A stretch of 64,000 nt of DNA from an uncultured Bacteroides sp. (GTDB lineage: Bacteria; Bacteroidota; Bacteroidia; Bacteroidales; Bacteroidaceae), in assembly GCA_949285075.1 (NCBI GenBank), contig CASDXF010000011.1, positions 1 to 64,000 of the forward strand. The letters run 5' to 3'. Positions 1 through 9,264 of the stretch are shown here, one piece after another. Position 1 is the first letter of the stretch; each line of letters begins with the position of its first letter. The position numbers and the translations under genes were made by a program. A model generated the notes under the pieces. That model made no database searches. It was not told where the DNA came from and saw only the letters and a list, made by a program, of their open reading frames with translations.

Positions 1-1199
1 CTGCCGAAGGCCTCCTCGTCCGTGGAGATGCACCGTCCGGCGGTGAGCAGGTTCGAAAGGCCCTTAGGCGTGAGGCAGCGGTAGGGTATCCCGTGCGACT
101 CTCCCTTCTTGTAACGCGTGGCCTTGTGGCCCTCCTTGTGCACGTCGATGTAGTAGCAGTTGCGCCCTATCTCGTCGTCGAACGTGCGCCGGGCCATCCA
201 GTCGTCCACGGTGAAGACGTAGTCGCCCTCGATTCGCCGGCTGTCCCTCACCCCGAGAAGCGAGGCCGTCTTGACGAGGAACGAGCCGCCGAAGGCCTTC
301 GGGTGGAATTCCTTCATGGCCTCCAGATACTGCTCGGCTATCTTACGGCCGGTCACCATCGCCTCGGCGACGGCCCACGGGTCGGTAGAGTCCACGTTGA
401 CCAGATGCCCGGCGTTGAACTGCACCACGCCCGGACCCACTAGGTTGCTGCAAAGGTGCTTGTCCACGAGCGGGTAGCGGCCAGACGAGATGGCCTTATA
501 CACCGGGCTGTTGGGGTTGCTCGTATGCAGCGAGGGGCCGTTCGTATAATAATATGTGTCCACGTTGGCAATAGCGAAGCAGAGCGACGAGCTCTGCACC
601 GTGCCCGAGTCGTCACCCCGCTTGTAGGGAGCGCCCGCCCAAGCCGCGAGGTCGCCGTCGCCCGTCGCGTCGATGAACATCTTGGCCTTGAACGCCACGA
701 GTCCCGACTTGTTGGCCACCACGATAGCGTCCACACGGTCGTCGGAAGCCATCTCCACCCCCACCACGCGGGAGAAGAACAGCGTCCGCGCGCCGGACTC
801 GCCCACCATGCGGTCGTACACCCGCATCAGGTGCTCAGGCTCGATACTCACCCAGTCCAGCTTGCCCGACCGCTCGTGAGGCACCGCGGCCTTCGACGCC
901 TTGAATATCTTTTCCGCCAGTCCGCGGTAGATGATCTGCTTGCCGTCGGAGAAGGGGCACCACGCCGGAACCATCCCCGCCGTGCCCATGCCGCCCAACT
1001 GCCCCGTCGCCTCGATGAGGAGGACCTTGCCTCCCTCCCTCGCGGCCGATATGGCCGCAGTGCATCCGGCGGGCACCGGAATTCTCGCGTTCCGTAGCTT
1101 CAACCTGTCAGGCTCAGCGGCCATCGCTCCCACGGAGGGAGCGGCGAAGGCGGCGGCCAAAAGCCCCGCCCTCTTCAGAAAGTCTCTTCTTGAAGTCAT
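1..1199 (-). CDS. FAD-dependent oxidoreductase with Tat signal, 3' end outside window
   Basis: The frame is open from the ATG at 1199 to the window edge (399 codons), so the C-terminus is missing. The N-terminus MTSRRDFLKRAGLLAAAFAA carries a clear twin-arginine motif (SRRDFLK), implying export of a folded flavoprotein. Downstream motifs fit the PF12831 FAD-dependent oxidoreductase family often found in Bacteroidetes glycan operons: LIEATGQLGGMGTAG, an ATGDGDLAAWAG segment and TAGRCISTDEEAFGS. Oddly, the expected N-terminal GxGxxG dinucleotide-binding strand is not there: where DVVVVGGGPAG would be expected the frame reads ARIPVPAG. The gene starts 17 bp after the DUF4973 lipoprotein gene and is probably the last gene of the left SusC/D operon. 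The right-hand paralogous operon lacks it. Substrate unknown; the motif defect may make it inactive. Confidence 0.75.
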   Translation of the reverse strand, partial: MTSRRDFLKRAGLLAAAFAAPSVGAMAAEPDRLKLRNARIPVPAGCTAAISAAREGGKVLLIEATGQLGGMGTAGMVPAWCPFSDGKQIIYRGLAEKIFKASKAAVPHERSGKLDWVSIEPEHLMRVYDRMVGESGARTLFFSRVVGVEMASDDRVDAIVVANKSGLVAFKAKMFIDATGDGDLAAWAGAPYKRGDDSGTVQSSSLCFAIANVDTYYYTNGPSLHTSNPNSPVYKAISSGRYPLVDKHLCSNLVGPGVVQFNAGHLVNVDSTDPWAVAEAMVTGRKIAEQYLEAMKEFHPKAFGGSFLVKTASLLGVRDSRRIEGDYVFTVDDWMARRTFDDEIGRNCYYIDVHKEGHKATRYKKGESHGIPYRCLTPKGLSNLLTAGRCISTDEEAFG

Positions 1200-1216
1200 A
1201 ATTCGCCGCTACGCCG

Positions 1217-2266
1217 TTACCACTGAATCTGCTGGTCCTCGTCCGGAATCAAGGTGTTCAGGTCGCGCTGCATCGACAGCGTTCCGTCCACCGTGTAAGC
1301 CAACCGCTGACCGGGACTGGTGGTGTAGTCCTCGAACGAGTAGTTCAGGTATATCGTGATGTACTCGTGCTTCAGGTAGGGACGGGTCACGTCGTAGTCC
1401 TCGCTCGTCTCGTAATAGCAGTTACCCAATACCTCGAAGTTGCTGCCCTCGTCCACCTCGGGCGTGGTAGGATTGTCCTCCCCGCCGTCGCTCCACACTT
1501 CCAGTTTATATTTCTGCGTGTCTATGCCCGCCAGTTCGTCCGTGAAGCGGATGAACACCTTATACTGTGCACGGTCGAGGTACTCCATGTCCCTCAGCCC
1601 GGCATAGATGAATATCGTCTTGTCGTCCACCACGTAGGCTCTCGTCTCCGACCGCGTGAAGGCCTCCGAGTTTCCCGCCAGATAAACAAGGCAAGAAGTA
1701 GCGGAGTAGGAGCCCGAGTAGTCGTTGAACGGCGTAATGTTCAGCAACGCCTTGCGGTAATGCTTACGCGGGTTAGAGATATAGTCGTACGACTCGTCGT
1801 CGGCAATGGTCAAGGGCAGAATCCACTTATCCGACAGATCCAACGGATTCTGGTTGTTCGTACCGCCCAACGTAAAGTCGATGGGAAGCACCGTCTGCCA
1901 ACTGCCTTTCGGTATTTCCACCGTCTCGGGGAAGCTGTAATACTGTTCGTCCAACAATTGATAGTATAGACCTTCCCGCCGTCCGTACCGTTCCTGATTC
2001 AGGGCGTCCAGCGTATCGGTGTCCACGGCCACGTGTACCGTGCGGCTTTGGGTACTCATCGTAGAGCCGCTCAAAAATACGGGAAGCTCGTAGGTTCTCA
2101 GTCCGTCGGTATCGTAGCGCACGTAGAGAGGGCTTACCCCGTCGTCATTCAATGTCGCCTTGAACGATACCATCTGATCAAACTGCTCGTCTTCCCATTC
2201 GTTGTTGCATGACGCGCAGCCTATGGCCGCCGTCATCGCTAAAAGAATATAATGTATCTTCTTCAT
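1217..2266 (-). CDS. DUF4973/DUF1735-type surface lipoprotein of the left SusC/D operon
   Basis: This 349-residue lipoprotein starts MKKIHYILLAMTAAIGC. Its signal peptide has a lipobox cysteine at residue 17 (or 20). The start was chosen by alignment with the right-hand paralogue at 21345; an ATG seven codons upstream (2287) is less likely. The N-terminal half resembles the DUF1735 all-beta domain seen in SusE/SGBP-like proteins, and the C-terminal part ends with the same DEDQQIQW tail as the paralogue, consistent with DUF4973. Proteins of this type usually sit on the outer membrane beside SusC/SusD and help bind glycan; that role is inferred. The middle of the protein (about residues 190-215) differs from the paralogue, which carries an EF-hand-like loop there. 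Confidence 0.75.
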   Translation of the reverse strand: MKKIHYILLAMTAAIGCASCNNEWEDEQFDQMVSFKATLNDDGVSPLYVRYDTDGLRTYELPVFLSGSTMSTQSRTVHVAVDTDTLDALNQERYGRREGLYYQLLDEQYYSFPETVEIPKGSWQTVLPIDFTLGGTNNQNPLDLSDKWILPLTIADDESYDYISNPRKHYRKALLNITPFNDYSGSYSATSCLVYLAGNSEAFTRSETRAYVVDDKTIFIYAGLRDMEYLDRAQYKVFIRFTDELAGIDTQKYKLEVWSDGGEDNPTTPEVDEGSNFEVLGNCYYETSEDYDVTRPYLKHEYITIYLNYSFEDYTTSPGQRLAYTVDGTLSMQRDLNTLIPDEDQQIQW

Positions 2267-2326
2267 TGTCTTTGTCTTATGTATCATTTCGTTTATTCAT
2301 TATTTCCCGCGGCCCGGAGCCGGTTG

Positions 2327-2412
2327 GTTTCAAGCGCTTGAAACTTTAGTTCCATGCCCTTGAAACTTTAGTTCCACGCTGATGAAACTTTAGTTTCACG
2401 CCCTTGAAACTG
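2327..2412. repeat. 22-bp tandem repeat array, family A (copy 1)
   Basis: About 3.7 units with exact 22-bp spacing (units begin at 2331, 2353, 2375 and 2397). Each contains GAAACTTTAGTTY, close to the palindrome GAAACTATAGTTTC, alternating with CAAGCGCTTG-like sequence. The array lies between susD and the DUF4973 gene inside the left operon. The equivalent gap of the right operon (21289-21344) has no array. The same family recurs at 34055-34149. Function unknown. Confidence 0.85.
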
Positions 2413-2477
2413 TCCGACCGCGGCCTTCCGGAACGGAGAAGCGGCCCGAGCCCCTCCCCGCCTTTCCGTAGGGAACG

Positions 2478-4562
2478 TTATTCCGGGTCTGTCCATCCGG
2501 GGTTCTGCGTCAGTTCTTTATTCCGCTTCATCTCGTTGTGACTGATGGGCCAGAACCACATCTTGGTCGTGAAGATAGAGGGCAAAGCGGTAATCTCTAT
2601 CGGCGTATGGAATTCCGCCGGCATCGTAGAGGTACAGTAGACATTGCATCCGTACACTGGCAGCGGCTCCTCGGTAGGCGCGTCGCACCAACGGCGAAGG
2701 TCGAAGTAGCGGTGTCCCTCAGCAAACAGCTCGATTTGACGTTCCCTCTTCAGCTTGACGCGGAACTTCTCGGGGTCGCCGTAAATATCGGCGGAGTAGT
2801 CCGGTAATCCCGCGCGGATGCGGATGGGCTGTATGCCCTTCTTCAGTTCGTTCACGTCACGGCCTACAGTATGCGTCTTGCTCCCGTCCCATGAAGGGAT
2901 TTCATACGTTCCCTGCAACTCGTTCAGCGCCTCGGCATAAATCAGCAGGATTTCCGCATAGCGGATATCGGGCGGCATCTTCTCCATGCAGCGGCTCGTG
3001 TCGTACGCCTTGTTCTCCGTATCGGATATGTCGTTCGGGTGAACGTACTTCTTGATACCGATACCGGTTTGCAGCCAGTAGGTTGAGGTCTTGTACCCGT
3101 CCGGTTTATCACGGTAGTAATACACCTGAATATTTGAGTTTTCTCCTTTATAATCTCCCGTATTGGCGTTGAGCAGTTCCCAAGTGCAGCCGTTGAAGGC
3201 GACGGAAGCGTAGAAGCGGGGCTCGCGCTGTACATATTGCTTGCTTACGCCTGCCCGGTTCACCCCGAGCTCGGGATAGTCGGCGCTTTCCGCTTCGGTA
3301 GTTATCTCGGTCGGCCGCGGGTCCGTATTATATCGCATGGCGTCCGTGTATCCCTCTTGTCCGGCGTACATGCTGTTCATGCCCGGACAGTCCGAGCCGT
3401 CGTTCATATAGTAAGCGTCGCACTGCTTCTGCGTGATGCCGTGGCAGTTGTATCCGCCGCCCTCCGAACGGGGAAGCTGATGAATCACCATGATATTGAC
3501 CCCCTCGCTACCTTGATTACGGCCACGGGTAAAAATCAATTCCGTATTATTCATAGCAGACACGGAACCATTAAATATGCCACGATAAGACGAACAGGGG
3601 TCAATATTCTGCCAACCATCAGGCCACGGATTCTCGGCGAACGTCCCGTCAGGGTCATCGGGCGGAACCACCTCGCGGTTCTCCGGCGATACGATGGACA
3701 CGTTCAGCTGATACTGCCCCATGTCCATTACGTCCCTCGCGGCGGCCGCGGCCCGGGCCCATTTGCGCTCGTCATAGGTAGATGACAGCAGTTGGTTACC
3801 CTCACGGTCTACCATCGCCGATTGCACCTCCGCCGGCGCTCCACCGTTATACAGCGGACTGGCCGCATACAGCAGCACACGGGCACGAAGCGCCAAAGCC
3901 GCTCCACGGGTAGGACGGGCTATCTCCTGCGCGCTTCGGGTAAGCGGAAGCAAGGGAGCCGCCTGCTCCAACTCGTTGACGATATATTCCACGCACTCGT
4001 CGTACGTGTCCCTCGGCCGGGCTATCGCGTCGTAATCTTGCGTATAGTCAATCACTCCGTCACCCTCGGTAACGATAGGCATCGGCCCGTACACCTTTAT
4101 CAGTTCCCAATAGAAGAAGGCCCGAAGGAAATGCGCCTGACCTTTCATGTCCGCGCGCTCCTCGGCGGTAAGGTCCTCATTCCCGTCAATATTCTGCAAG
4201 AGAATGGATACCTGACGGATGCCCTTATAGGCGTCCTGAAGAATATACTGGCTACTGTTGTTCAGTCCATTTTCACTGTACCGTCCGTATTTCCAGTCGG
4301 CATACCCGCCGTCGCCGTAATACATATCGTCGGCGAAGTTGAACGGCACGTTCTTCTTGCTGCAAATATCTTGCAGATAATTGCTCGCCAAGAAAGCGTA
4401 GCCGTGCGCCAACCAACGGTTCGTATAGTCACTGTTTGAAAAGACGTCCTCAAGGCTCATGCGCTCGTCAAAGATATAGTCTGAGTCCAAATAGTCGGAA
4501 CAGCTACCCAACGTAACGCCCAACCCCGCAGCGAGGGACAATGCTAATATTGCTTTTTTCAT
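2478..4562 (-). CDS. SusD/RagB-family nutrient-binding lipoprotein (left operon)
   Basis: A 694-residue SusD-like protein. The signal peptide MKKAILALSLAAGLGVTLGSC ends in a lipobox with cysteine 21, so it should be a surface lipoprotein covering the extracellular side of its SusC partner. Family hallmarks include the SCSDYLDSDYIFDER start, the FLRAFFYWELIKVYGPMPIV segment of the TPR-like core, RPTRGAALALRARVLLYAASPLYNGG and the C-terminal RERQIELFAEGHRYFDLRRW motif. It begins 15 bp after the upstream susC stop, and strong similarity to the protein at 19180-21288 shows the operon is duplicated. Glycan specificity cannot be read from the sequence. Confidence 0.93.
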   Translation of the reverse strand: MKKAILALSLAAGLGVTLGSCSDYLDSDYIFDERMSLEDVFSNSDYTNRWLAHGYAFLASNYLQDICSKKNVPFNFADDMYYGDGGYADWKYGRYSENGLNNSSQYILQDAYKGIRQVSILLQNIDGNEDLTAEERADMKGQAHFLRAFFYWELIKVYGPMPIVTEGDGVIDYTQDYDAIARPRDTYDECVEYIVNELEQAAPLLPLTRSAQEIARPTRGAALALRARVLLYAASPLYNGGAPAEVQSAMVDREGNQLLSSTYDERKWARAAAAARDVMDMGQYQLNVSIVSPENREVVPPDDPDGTFAENPWPDGWQNIDPCSSYRGIFNGSVSAMNNTELIFTRGRNQGSEGVNIMVIHQLPRSEGGGYNCHGITQKQCDAYYMNDGSDCPGMNSMYAGQEGYTDAMRYNTDPRPTEITTEAESADYPELGVNRAGVSKQYVQREPRFYASVAFNGCTWELLNANTGDYKGENSNIQVYYYRDKPDGYKTSTYWLQTGIGIKKYVHPNDISDTENKAYDTSRCMEKMPPDIRYAEILLIYAEALNELQGTYEIPSWDGSKTHTVGRDVNELKKGIQPIRIRAGLPDYSADIYGDPEKFRVKLKRERQIELFAEGHRYFDLRRWCDAPTEEPLPVYGCNVYCTSTMPAEFHTPIEITALPSIFTTKMWFWPISHNEMKRNKELTQNPGWTDPE

Positions 4563-4577
4563 ACTGTTTGCTGTTGT

Positions 4578-7500
4578 TTATAGATTAATAGATACGCCCA
4601 ACGAGAAGGTCTTGCTAAGCGGATACTTCTTTCCGTCGGAACTTCCCATCTCCGGATCCCAAAGGTCGAACTTGGAGAAGGTCAGCAGGTTGGTTCCCAC
4701 GAAGAAGAAACGTACCTTGTTCAGGTGCGCCTTGTTCACTAAGGCCGTCGGCAGCGTATAGCCGATGTCTAGCGTCTTCAGACGAATATACGAACCGTCG
4801 CGCAGCCAATAGGTAGAGGCCTGCTCGTTGTTCGGGTTCTGTCCGTAAGTCAGGCGGGGATACTCGGCGTTCGGGTCCTCGTTCTCGCCCAGTATCCAGC
4901 GGTTGCTGTCTGCCATCTCCTGAAGCACGTTACCCCAACCGTCGCCGCCGCTGAACATGTAGACGGTACTACCATTGATAAAGTAGGTAGACTTGCCTAC
5001 ACCTTGAAAGTGAGCGTTGATGTCCAGTCCCTTCCATTTGGCGGATACGCCGAAGCCGTAAGTCAGGTTCGGCCTTGTCGTCGCGCCGATGGCTACCCTA
5101 TCGCCACTGTTAATCACGCCGTCACCGTTGATATCCTTATACTTGATGTCACCGGGCATCACGTCGAATACCTGACCGTTCAGCGTTCCTTTGGTGTATG
5201 TGAACTCTTGCTTCGCACTGTTGCGGATGTCGTCGTAGTCCTTGAACAGTCCTAACGCCACATAGCCCATCGCCTGATTGATGCGGTGTCCCTTACTCAA
5301 TTTATACGTATAAATCGTATTCTCCTCATCGTAGGCCAGAATCTCGTTCTTGCTGTAGGTCATGTTACCTCGCAAGGTAAAGTCCACGTTTCCTATCTTT
5401 TGCTTGAAGGCGAAGTTTCCGTCGAATCCCTGAGCTTTCGTCTCGCCTACGTTCGCTTTAGGATTACTCTCTAAACCTACAATATAGGGCAAATATTCAC
5501 GCGGCATATAGATACCTTCACGACGTTCGTAGAAGTAATCGACAGAACCTGTCAGCTTATCGTTAAAGAAGGAGAAGTCAATACCCAAATCCTGCTTAGT
5601 TGCGATTTCCCACGATACGTCAGGCGAAGCGACCGTGGAATAGTACATACCGCTCCACTGCCTATCACTATCATAGTCCGCAAACTGATAGCCGCTACCA
5701 TTATCGCTAATCGTATGCAAATAAGGGAAACGAACCTCTGAGTTGTTCCAACGGAGGTTATCATTACCCGTCTTACCCCAAGAATAACGAATCTTGAACA
5801 TATTAATCCATTCGCCTAAATTGTTCTTGATGAACGGCTCCTCGGCCACATTCCACGCTCCGGACACGGCGGGGAAGAAGCCCCAACGGTGGTCCTTGTG
5901 GAAGTTCTCCGAACCGGTATAACCGAAGTTGAAGTCCACGAAGTAGCGATAGTTCCAATTGTAGTTGACCCGTCCGGCCAAACCCTGATTACGGCGAGCC
6001 ATACCATTCTTCAGGTCCGTACCGATATTCTGCGTAAACACCTTAGAACTCTGCGTATATTTCAATGTTCCGCCTACATGATGATTCTTAAAACCGCGGT
6101 CGTAATGCAACTCCCACTCAAAGAACTCACGGCGGTCACCTTCGGAACCGGAGGATTGACTCATTTTCTTCTCCTCTGCCAAACGGGTAAACTGTATTTC
6201 TCCTTCCGGCGTACGATAACGTTCAGCCTTCCACAGTTCCGGCATCTTATTACGCTTAATCCAGTTGGAATTGTTCGTGTCGTATCCGAATCGTCCAACA
6301 AAACGTAATCCCTTAGTTATAAAATCCAGTTTCTGCTCTAACGTCACGTTGGTCTGGATATTATTCTTCCAACTCTCATTAAATCCGGTTTGAGTAGCTT
6401 GAGTCCACGGATTCACATTATCGTCCTGAGCGGTCCACGTCGGCACTTTACCATCAGAATAAGTAATCGGCATCATAATGGCGTTATATCCCATCAAGGT
6501 AGTCCAAATCGCATTAGTTCCCACACCGGGGTCGTTCTGCTTGCGCAACGAACCGGACACGCCCACTTTCAGTAAGGTAGTCTTCGTTATGTCGATATCC
6601 AAGTTCATACGGTAAGTCCACTTGCGATAATTCGTATTCGTATTGTACTTCTTCATCGCCTCATCCGTCTTATACATTCCTCCCTGATCTTGATAACTTC
6701 CGGATACGAAATAGCGGGCCGTCTTACCGCCACCACTCATGTTCAGCGTGGCGCGCTCACTCCAAGCGCCGTCCTTCAACACCACATCCATCCAGTCCAC
6801 GTCGGGAAACAAATCCGGGTCCAGTCCTAAACGGAACAGTTCCAACTCGTCAGCGGAATACAAAGGCTCCTCGTTACGGGTAATCTTCGCCTCGTTTGCC
6901 ATAGAAGCGTAGGTATATCCGTCTACGAAATCGGGAACCTTAGTAAAGGTATTGTAAAAGCCCTCTAACTTTACATTCACATTGATTTTCCCTTCCTTAC
7001 CGCGCTTAGTGGTAATCAAGACTACGCCGTTGGCTCCCTTGCTACCGTAAATGGCCGTGGCCGAAGCGTCCTTCAGCACGGTAAAGGACTCGATATCCTC
7101 CACGTTCACCTCGTTGATGTCGCGCTCGAATCCGTCCACTAGCACCAAAGCGGCGCTGCTCGCTCCGAAGGTGGAGATACTGCGCACCCAGAACTCGGAT
7201 ACCGTTCCCGGACGGCCGTCCGCCTGCACGGCCATGATACCCGGAACCACTCCGGCCAGACCGTCGGCGATAGAGGTAGAGGGCACGGTCTTCAAGTCCT
7301 CCACGTCCACGTTGGTAACCGCTCCGGTCACGGCAATCTTTTTCTGCGCTCCCAATCCGGTAATCACCACCTCGTCAATCACACTGGCGTCGGATTCCTT
7401 CATCACGACATTTACCACCCGCTGTTCCTTAACCAATACCGTCACCTTATCGTATCCTAAATAGGAGAATACCAATCGATTGTAGGGCGGCATCTTGATG

Positions 7501-7688
7501 GAGTATTTACCATCGATATCGGTAATGGCTCCCAGGCCGGGCATGTTCTCTATGGACACGTTGACGCCAATCATCGGCTCGTTGTTCGTGTCCGTCACGG
7601 TTCCTGTCACGGTAACGCTCTCCTGCGCCAACGCGCTGAAAGAGGCGACCATCAACAGCGTACATATAAATAAAAGTTTTCTCATCAT
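4578..7688 (-). CDS. SusC/RagA-family TonB-dependent transporter (left operon)
   Basis: An outer-membrane transporter of about 1,036 residues. It has a signal peptide (cleavage after SALAQ), a CarboxypepD-regulatory-like beta domain (about residues 25-105), a VIDEVVITG TonB-box-like segment, a plug domain with the SusC signature LKDASATAIYGSKGANGVV, and a beta-barrel running to the C-terminal FSLGVSINL strand. The start at 7688 (ATGATGAGA) matches the paralogue's ATGATGAAG; an ATG two codons upstream is also possible. It should import oligosaccharides delivered by the SusD lid, powered by TonB. Nucleotide identity to the copy at 16069-19164 is high over the plug region, so the copies could recombine. 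Confidence 0.95.
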   Translation of the reverse strand: MMRKLLFICTLLMVASFSALAQESVTVTGTVTDTNNEPMIGVNVSIENMPGLGAITDIDGKYSIKMPPYNRLVFSYLGYDKVTVLVKEQRVVNVVMKESDASVIDEVVITGLGAQKKIAVTGAVTNVDVEDLKTVPSTSIADGLAGVVPGIMAVQADGRPGTVSEFWVRSISTFGASSAALVLVDGFERDINEVNVEDIESFTVLKDASATAIYGSKGANGVVLITTKRGKEGKINVNVKLEGFYNTFTKVPDFVDGYTYASMANEAKITRNEEPLYSADELELFRLGLDPDLFPDVDWMDVVLKDGAWSERATLNMSGGGKTARYFVSGSYQDQGGMYKTDEAMKKYNTNTNYRKWTYRMNLDIDITKTTLLKVGVSGSLRKQNDPGVGTNAIWTTLMGYNAIMMPITYSDGKVPTWTAQDDNVNPWTQATQTGFNESWKNNIQTNVTLEQKLDFITKGLRFVGRFGYDTNNSNWIKRNKMPELWKAERYRTPEGEIQFTRLAEEKKMSQSSGSEGDRREFFEWELHYDRGFKNHHVGGTLKYTQSSKVFTQNIGTDLKNGMARRNQGLAGRVNYNWNYRYFVDFNFGYTGSENFHKDHRWGFFPAVSGAWNVAEEPFIKNNLGEWINMFKIRYSWGKTGNDNLRWNNSEVRFPYLHTISDNGSGYQFADYDSDRQWSGMYYSTVASPDVSWEIATKQDLGIDFSFFNDKLTGSVDYFYERREGIYMPREYLPYIVGLESNPKANVGETKAQGFDGNFAFKQKIGNVDFTLRGNMTYSKNEILAYDEENTIYTYKLSKGHRINQAMGYVALGLFKDYDDIRNSAKQEFTYTKGTLNGQVFDVMPGDIKYKDINGDGVINSGDRVAIGATTRPNLTYGFGVSAKWKGLDINAHFQGVGKSTYFINGSTVYMFSGGDGWGNVLQEMADSNRWILGENEDPNAEYPRLTYGQNPNNEQASTYWLRDGSYIRLKTLDIGYTLPTALVNKAHLNKVRFFFVGTNLLTFSKFDLWDPEMGSSDGKKYPLSKTFSLGVSINL

Positions 7689-7729
7689 TATCATGCGTGT
7701 TTATCTGTTGTTACTCTTCAGTCTGTTCG

Positions 7730-9163
7730 TTACTCATTAGCCACGTCCTCGGAGCCTTCCAAAGCTATCTTACGAATCAGCTTGTTCCCATTGTCTCCCA
7801 CATAGAAACATTTGCGCTTCTCGTCGTAAGTAATCGCCAAAGGAGAACTGAAACGGGCCTCCGTGCGCAACTCTCCGTCCGCATAACCTCCCGTCGTACT
7901 GTTATTTCCACGACCGGCGAAAGTAGTTACCCTACCTTGCGGAGTCAGGACACGGATGCAATGGTTGGTCTCGTCACAGAAATAGAAGTCGTACTCGTCC
8001 TCTTGTCCAGCGTAATCCGGATTCTTCACGAACACGCCTTGTCCCGGCTTACCCATCTTGGCTTTGGTTCCTACGCCGTCCTGCCAACCGGAAGAACCGT
8101 CCTGTCCCGCCATCGGAAGGGGATTCACGAACGTACCCTTCGACTCGTCATACGTCACACGGGCGATGTAATACTGATTATACTGCATCAGGTAAGCGTA
8201 TTTCCCACTGGGATGAGGAATCATACGCAACACCGCCTTAGCGCGAGGATTCGTAAAACCTACCGTAGCGGCCGTTTCTCCAAAAACAAGACGATATACA
8301 TCACTTCCATAATAGCAGGAGTAATAATACTCACCGCTTCCCGGACGAACCATACAGCCGTTGACACTCTCCGCATTGGGCAGACTCATATAAAGGCTCC
8401 AACCGCCATTGGTCGCATCGCCCGTACGAGAAAGAATATATCCTCCCGGCTTAGAAGAACCCTTACCCGTATCATCCGCCACTATCATATTTCGATTCTC
8501 ATCTTCCGTCCAATTGATGGCGAATCCACGCTCATAATTATTAGCCCCCACACTAAAGCTGCTCACGGTCTCCGTCGCAAAGTCAATCTTACGTATGGTC
8601 TTCGTGTGCTTTACAAAATAGAGTTGGTCGAAATTCGACTTGGGGTCAAAAGAGAACCAATAGGTACTCTCAAACCCACCACAATCGTCAAACGGTCCGT
8701 CCTTCTCCTCGAAGTCGCTCGAATTTTCGTAGCGTGTACCGAGGAAGGTGCTGACCAACCATTTCTTCTCATAGGTAAAGCGTTCTTCAGCTTCCGCTGA
8801 CGCAATCACCTCTCCGTTCTCGTCAAGGGCGCTAATCTGGATATCCCCGTCATAAGCTTTAGAGGGGATAACACAATACAGACTTGTCCCTTTAGTAGTA
8901 ATGATGTTAGCGTTCTTTCCGCCTACAGTAACCCTGATTCGGGAAACGTCGTTTCCAAAGTTCTCTCCATACAGAATCAGGTTGCTCCCGTAGCCTCCCG
9001 ACTTAGGCATGAAGTCCGTAATCACGATCGGCTTGTTCGGGTCGAAAGCCGCCCCGCCCACGTCCTCGTCGTCCTTGCACCCTGACAGGCAGAAGGCGAC
9101 CATCGCCAGCGCGACTCCCAGCAGGGAGCCGCACGCGCTCTTCCAATAGGTTCTTCTTCTCAT
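7730..9163 (-). CDS. IPT/TIG and NHL-repeat lipoprotein (left operon)
   Basis: A 477-residue lipoprotein (lipobox CLSGC, cysteine 29). After a short acidic linker comes an IPT/TIG Ig-like domain (ITDFMPKSGGYGSNLILYGENFG, about residues 45-125), then an NHL-type beta-propeller. The propeller includes the family-typical segments GQGVFVKNPDYAGQEDEYDF, NHCIRVLTPQGRVTTFAG and PLAITYDEKRKCFYVGD. Such proteins act as surface glycan-binding components of SusC/D systems; that role is inferred. Here the gene precedes susC, 41 bp away. Its first codons (MRRRTYWKSACGSLLG) and leader are shared with the GH43 gene and the right IPT/NHL gene and belong to the repeated recombination-site-like sequence. Confidence 0.85.
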   Translation of the reverse strand: MRRRTYWKSACGSLLGVALAMVAFCLSGCKDDEDVGGAAFDPNKPIVITDFMPKSGGYGSNLILYGENFGNDVSRIRVTVGGKNANIITTKGTSLYCVIPSKAYDGDIQISALDENGEVIASAEAEERFTYEKKWLVSTFLGTRYENSSDFEEKDGPFDDCGGFESTYWFSFDPKSNFDQLYFVKHTKTIRKIDFATETVSSFSVGANNYERGFAINWTEDENRNMIVADDTGKGSSKPGGYILSRTGDATNGGWSLYMSLPNAESVNGCMVRPGSGEYYYSCYYGSDVYRLVFGETAATVGFTNPRAKAVLRMIPHPSGKYAYLMQYNQYYIARVTYDESKGTFVNPLPMAGQDGSSGWQDGVGTKAKMGKPGQGVFVKNPDYAGQEDEYDFYFCDETNHCIRVLTPQGRVTTFAGRGNNSTTGGYADGELRTEARFSSPLAITYDEKRKCFYVGDNGNKLIRKIALEGSEDVANE

Positions 9164-9179
9164 AAATAAAACTTTTGTT
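9117..9179 (-). repeat. Third, shorter copy of the leader/signal-peptide repeat
   Basis: This stretch, covering 16 bp of leader plus the first codons of the IPT/NHL gene at 9163, is the same as 14524-14586 read in the opposite orientation. It is in direct orientation with the repeat at 11076-11231. It lacks the upstream half of the 156-bp repeat. Two direct copies therefore bracket the GH43 gene. Confidence 0.85.
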
Positions 9180-9264
9180 TGTTAGTTGATTAATTGATTG
9201 TTAATGGATAAACCATGTTGTTCCTGTCTTTCTTTCCTTACAGGCTTCCCACCACTCCGGGCGT

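Noticed and set aside
4578..7688. Calling the left SusC/D operon a named system for a specific glycan
   Set aside because: Sequence alone does not reveal the substrate; GH43 alone is too broad to assign arabinan or xylan.
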